The notes beneath the pieces are model-generated. The model saw only the letters and a list, made by a program, of their open reading frames with translations. It made no database searches and was not told the origin of the DNA. Below are positions 61,815 to 64,000 of a DNA stretch of 64,000 nt, piece by piece. Origin of the DNA: Humibacillus sp. DSM 29435 (GTDB taxonomy: Bacteria; Actinomycetota; Actinomycetes; Actinomycetales; Dermatophilaceae); assembly GCF_001758225.1 (NCBI RefSeq), contig NZ_MAST01000034.1, positions 62,001-126,000 on the forward strand, read 5' to 3'. The translations under genes were made by a program, and so were the position numbers. Positions within the stretch are counted from its first letter, which is position 1; the number at the start of each line of letters is the position of its first letter.

Positions 61815-62840
61815 TCAGGTGCGGGCGCGCTCGAACAGGTCGGCCCGCGGATCGTGGCCGTCTTCGGCCGCGGCCATCTTCTCGACGGCCTCGCGAGCCT
61901 CGTCGGTGAGGCGCTGCGGCACCACGACCTGAACGCGGGCCAGCAGGTCGCCGGTCGACTCTCCACGCTTCACGCCACGGCCCTTGACCCGAAGCACGCG
62001 CCCACTCGGGGTGCCGGGGGCGATCTTGACCTTGACCGAGGACCCGTCGAGGGTGGGGACCGCGACGGTGGCACCGAGGGCAGCCTCGGCGAAGGTCACC
62101 GGCAGGTCGACGGTGAGGTTGTCACGATCGCGGCCGAAGACCGGGTGCTTGTCGACCGACACCGTGAGGATGAGGTCGCCCGGCTTGCTGCCCGGGTCGC
62201 CCTGCCGACCCTTGCCGCGCAGTCGGATCTTCTGACCGTCCTTGACCCCAGCGGGGATTCGCGCCGTGATCCGCCCGAGGTCGGGTGAGCTCAGGGTGAC
62301 GGTCGAGCCCTCGACCGCGTCACGGAACGGGATGCTGGTGCTCGCCGACACGTCGGCGCCGGCGCGGGGCCCGGCCGTGGAGCCGAAACCACCGAAGCCA
62401 CCGCCGCCCCTGCCGCCGTAGCCCTGGGCGCCGCCGCCGAACATCTGGCTGAGCAGGTCGTCGATGTCGGGCTGGCCACCGCCGCCGCCTGCGCCGAACG
62501 GTGCGTGTTGGCCGCCCGCGCCACTCTGCCCGAAGGCGGAGAAGATGTCTTCGAAGCCGGCACCGCCACCACCGGGGCCGCCTGCGGTGAACCGGGCGCC
62601 GCCGCCGGACATGGCGCGGATGGCGTCGTACTCCTTGCGCTGCTCGGGGTCAGAGAGCACGGCATACGCCTCGCCGACCTCCTTGAAACGCTCCTCGGCC
62701 TTGGCGTCACCGACGTTGTGGTCAGGGTGCATCGTGCGGGCGCGCTTGCGGTAGGTCTTCTTGATGGTCGCGGCGTCGGCGTCGTGCGCGACACCGAGAA
62801 TCGCGTAGAAGTCCTTCTCGAACCAGTCCTGGCTAGCCAA
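61815..62840 (-). CDS. dnaJ: DnaJ-family co-chaperone, CbpA-like (no zinc finger)
   Basis: The 341-residue protein has an N-terminal J domain (DFYAILGVAHDADAATIKKT with HPD in RTMHPDHNVG). A Gly/Phe-rich region (about residues 80-155) follows, then the two C-terminal beta domains from VSASTSIPFRDAVEGSTV on. No cysteines are present in the central part, so the zinc finger of DnaJ proper is missing. It stimulates DnaK ATPase. The start codon is TTG at 62840, set by AGGAGG 9 nt upstream and by the family N-terminus. Confidence 0.92.
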   Translation of the reverse strand: MASQDWFEKDFYAILGVAHDADAATIKKTYRKRARTMHPDHNVGDAKAEERFKEVGEAYAVLSDPEQRKEYDAIRAMSGGGARFTAGGPGGGGAGFEDIFSAFGQSGAGGQHAPFGAGGGGGQPDIDDLLSQMFGGGAQGYGGRGGGGFGGFGSTAGPRAGADVSASTSIPFRDAVEGSTVTLSSPDLGRITARIPAGVKDGQKIRLRGKGRQGDPGSKPGDLILTVSVDKHPVFGRDRDNLTVDLPVTFAEAALGATVAVPTLDGSSVKVKIAPGTPSGRVLRVKGRGVKRGESTGDLLARVQVVVPQRLTDEAREAVEKMAAAEDGHDPRADLFERART

Positions 62841-62929
62841 CTCGTCGCACCTCCTGGGCCGTCATCGTGTGGTCGGTCTCATCATGCTGGATGCCGCCGG
62901 GCTGCGTGTGCAGCCCGGCGGCCGGTCGT

Positions 62930-63658
62930 TCAGCTGGGGTCGGCAACCGATACCCGCGCCGCACGAACGAGGCGTTCGCCGATGCGGTAACCCGGCTGGA
63001 GCACCTGCACGACCGTGGTGCTGGTCGCGCCGTCGGGCAGCTCGGCCTCGATGTGCATGAGGGCCTCGTGCACGTTGGGGTCGAACTCCTGACCTGCCTC
63101 GCCGAGTCGTTCCACGCCGTAACGGCCCAGGATCGACTCGAGCTTGTCGGCGATCGCGGCGAAGGGGCCACTCGCGAGGTCACCGGCCTGACGGGCCATG
63201 TGGATGTCGTCGAGCACCGGCAGCAGCGACTCCACGACACCGCCGACAGCAGTGGCCCGGATGACGTCGCGGTCGCGGTCGACCCGCTTCTTGTAGTTGA
63301 CGTACTCGGCCTGGAGGCGCTGCAGGTCGGCCAGCAGTGAGGCCGCCATCGTGTCCTCCTGGGCGAGGGCGTCAGCCTCGGCCGGCTTGCGCGCAGAGTC
63401 GGCCTCGTGGTCGAACTCGTCGCTGCCACCGGGCTCCGCCGAGGCACCGGCGCCACCCTCGTAGTAGCTGTGTCGCCCGGCCTTCTGATCGCTTCCCTGA
63501 CCGGTGGCCCCGGCCGGGGTGCCGGCAGCGTGGCTGCCGGCACCCTCGGTCGGCGATGGTGGCCCACCCGCCTGGTCGGCGCCCACGTCAGGCATCGAGC
63601 CAGTCGTCACGGGAACCTCCCAGGTGGCGTCGTCGTGCGTGCCTTCGGCGGGCGTCAC
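62930..63658 (-). CDS. grpE: Nucleotide exchange factor GrpE
   Basis: The 242-residue protein has a long disordered Gly/Ala/Pro/Asp N-terminus (about 100 residues, e.g. GAGSHAAGTPAGATGQGSD), then the coiled coil DLQRLQAEYVNYKKRVDRDR and the beta domain FDPNVHEALMHIEAELPDGA, VVQVLQPGYRIGERLVRAAR. It releases ADP from DnaK. GTG 63658 overlaps the dnaK stop by 4 bp. Confidence 0.94.
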   Translation of the reverse strand: MTPAEGTHDDATWEVPVTTGSMPDVGADQAGGPPSPTEGAGSHAAGTPAGATGQGSDQKAGRHSYYEGGAGASAEPGGSDEFDHEADSARKPAEADALAQEDTMAASLLADLQRLQAEYVNYKKRVDRDRDVIRATAVGGVVESLLPVLDDIHMARQAGDLASGPFAAIADKLESILGRYGVERLGEAGQEFDPNVHEALMHIEAELPDGATSTTVVQVLQPGYRIGERLVRAARVSVADPS

Positions 63659-64000
63659 TTGGCGTCCTTGCCCTCGTCGTCGTCGATGACCTCGGCGTCG
63701 ACGACATCGTCGTCGGCGTTGTCTGAGCCGGCGGAGTCGGCGGGGCCGTCAGACTGCTGCCCCTCGAAGCCGCTCGCTCCGTCACCGGCAGCCGCGGAAG
63801 CCTGGTCAGAGGCGTACACGGCCTGACCCATGGCCTGCGACTTCGTGTTGAGGTCTTCGATCTTGGCCTTGAGGTCGTCGGCGCTGGTCTCGACTCCGTC
63901 GGCGATCGCGGCCTTGAGGTCGGCGAGCGACTCCTCGACCGGCGTCTTGACGTCGGCCGGGATCTTCTCGCCCGACTCGCTGAGGAAGCTCTCGGTCGAG
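63655..64000 (-). CDS. dnaK: Chaperone DnaK (C-terminal part only, cut by window edge)
   Basis: The visible 115 residues are the end of Hsp70: SFLSESGEKIPADVKTPVEE, SLADLKAAIADGVETSADDL and KAKIEDLNTKSQAMGQAVY, the alpha-helical lid. A disordered acidic tail ending VIDDDEGKDAK follows. The ATPase and substrate domains lie to the right of the window. Its TGA overlaps the grpE start by 4 bp, giving the order dnaK-grpE-dnaJ-hspR on the reverse strand. Confidence 0.93.
   Translation of the reverse strand, partial: STESFLSESGEKIPADVKTPVEESLADLKAAIADGVETSADDLKAKIEDLNTKSQAMGQAVYASDQASAAAGDGASGFEGQQSDGPADSAGSDNADDDVVDAEVIDDDEGKDAK

Overview
This is a 64-kb piece of a high-GC actinobacterial chromosome. 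Supporting signs are strong G/C bias at third codon positions, two flavin/F420-type oxidoreductases, a class I lysyl-tRNA synthetase, a dnaK-grpE-dnaJ-hspR operon with an HspR-type operator in front of clpB, and many genes whose start codon lies 6-7 nt after a TANNNT -10 hexamer (leaderless transcription). The overall impression is a member of the Micrococcales, perhaps Intrasporangiaceae or a relative; that placement is inference.

Layout. 1-6.4 kb: a bacterial sterol-carrier-like protein (cut by the left edge), an LLM oxidoreductase divergent from a GNAT acetyltransferase and a spermidine-synthase-like gene, then a VWA/AAA+ ATPase pair. 6.4-24 kb: de novo purine synthesis (purS-purQ-purL, purD-purC, purA). 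It is interrupted by a forward-strand enolase and a small P-loop kinase, and interleaved with a GNAT gene, a HelD/HelR-type helicase, class I lysS, a frameshifted DUF559 gene, a DUF3151 gene and class II fructose-bisphosphate aldolase. 24-31.6 kb: a secreted protein, a second GNAT, an M24 peptidase, a NarL-type two-component system and a two-gene ABC exporter. 31.6-34.1 kb: a citrate synthase divergent from a citrate-synthase-like protein carrying an N-terminal DNA-binding domain, with an operator-like cluster of GATCAAC half-sites between them. 34.1-50.6 kb: a TrmH methyltransferase and polar amino-acid ABC importer, DedA, LemA, pyrE, YdcF, an SDR, exonuclease III, a bifunctional penicillin-binding protein, an LprG/P55-like lipoprotein and efflux pair, a membrane coiled-coil protein, a HAD phosphatase, an unknown membrane-anchored protein and an SRPBCC protein.

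50.6-64 kb: clpB with an HspR operator, then a seven-gene forward operon (53.46-59.2 kb). This operon starts with a 93-residue hydrophobic peptide that looks like a circular bacteriocin precursor. It continues with a large membrane protein, an ABC ATPase with an acidic tail, a SpoIIM/DUF95-type membrane protein, another membrane protein and an ATPase/permease pair. It is the best candidate for an undescribed system in the window. After it come a short DivIVA-domain protein, an RraB-like protein, an F420-type PPOX protein, a GOLPH3-like protein, and hspR-dnaJ-grpE-dnaK (dnaK cut by the right edge).

Cross-cutting structure. At least 60 copies of the octamer GGATGCCG (either strand) are scattered through genes and spacers. 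Three divergent gene pairs have -10 hexamers that overlap at a shared TA. Several gene ends carry long, near-perfect hairpins, two of which belong to recognisable repeat families.
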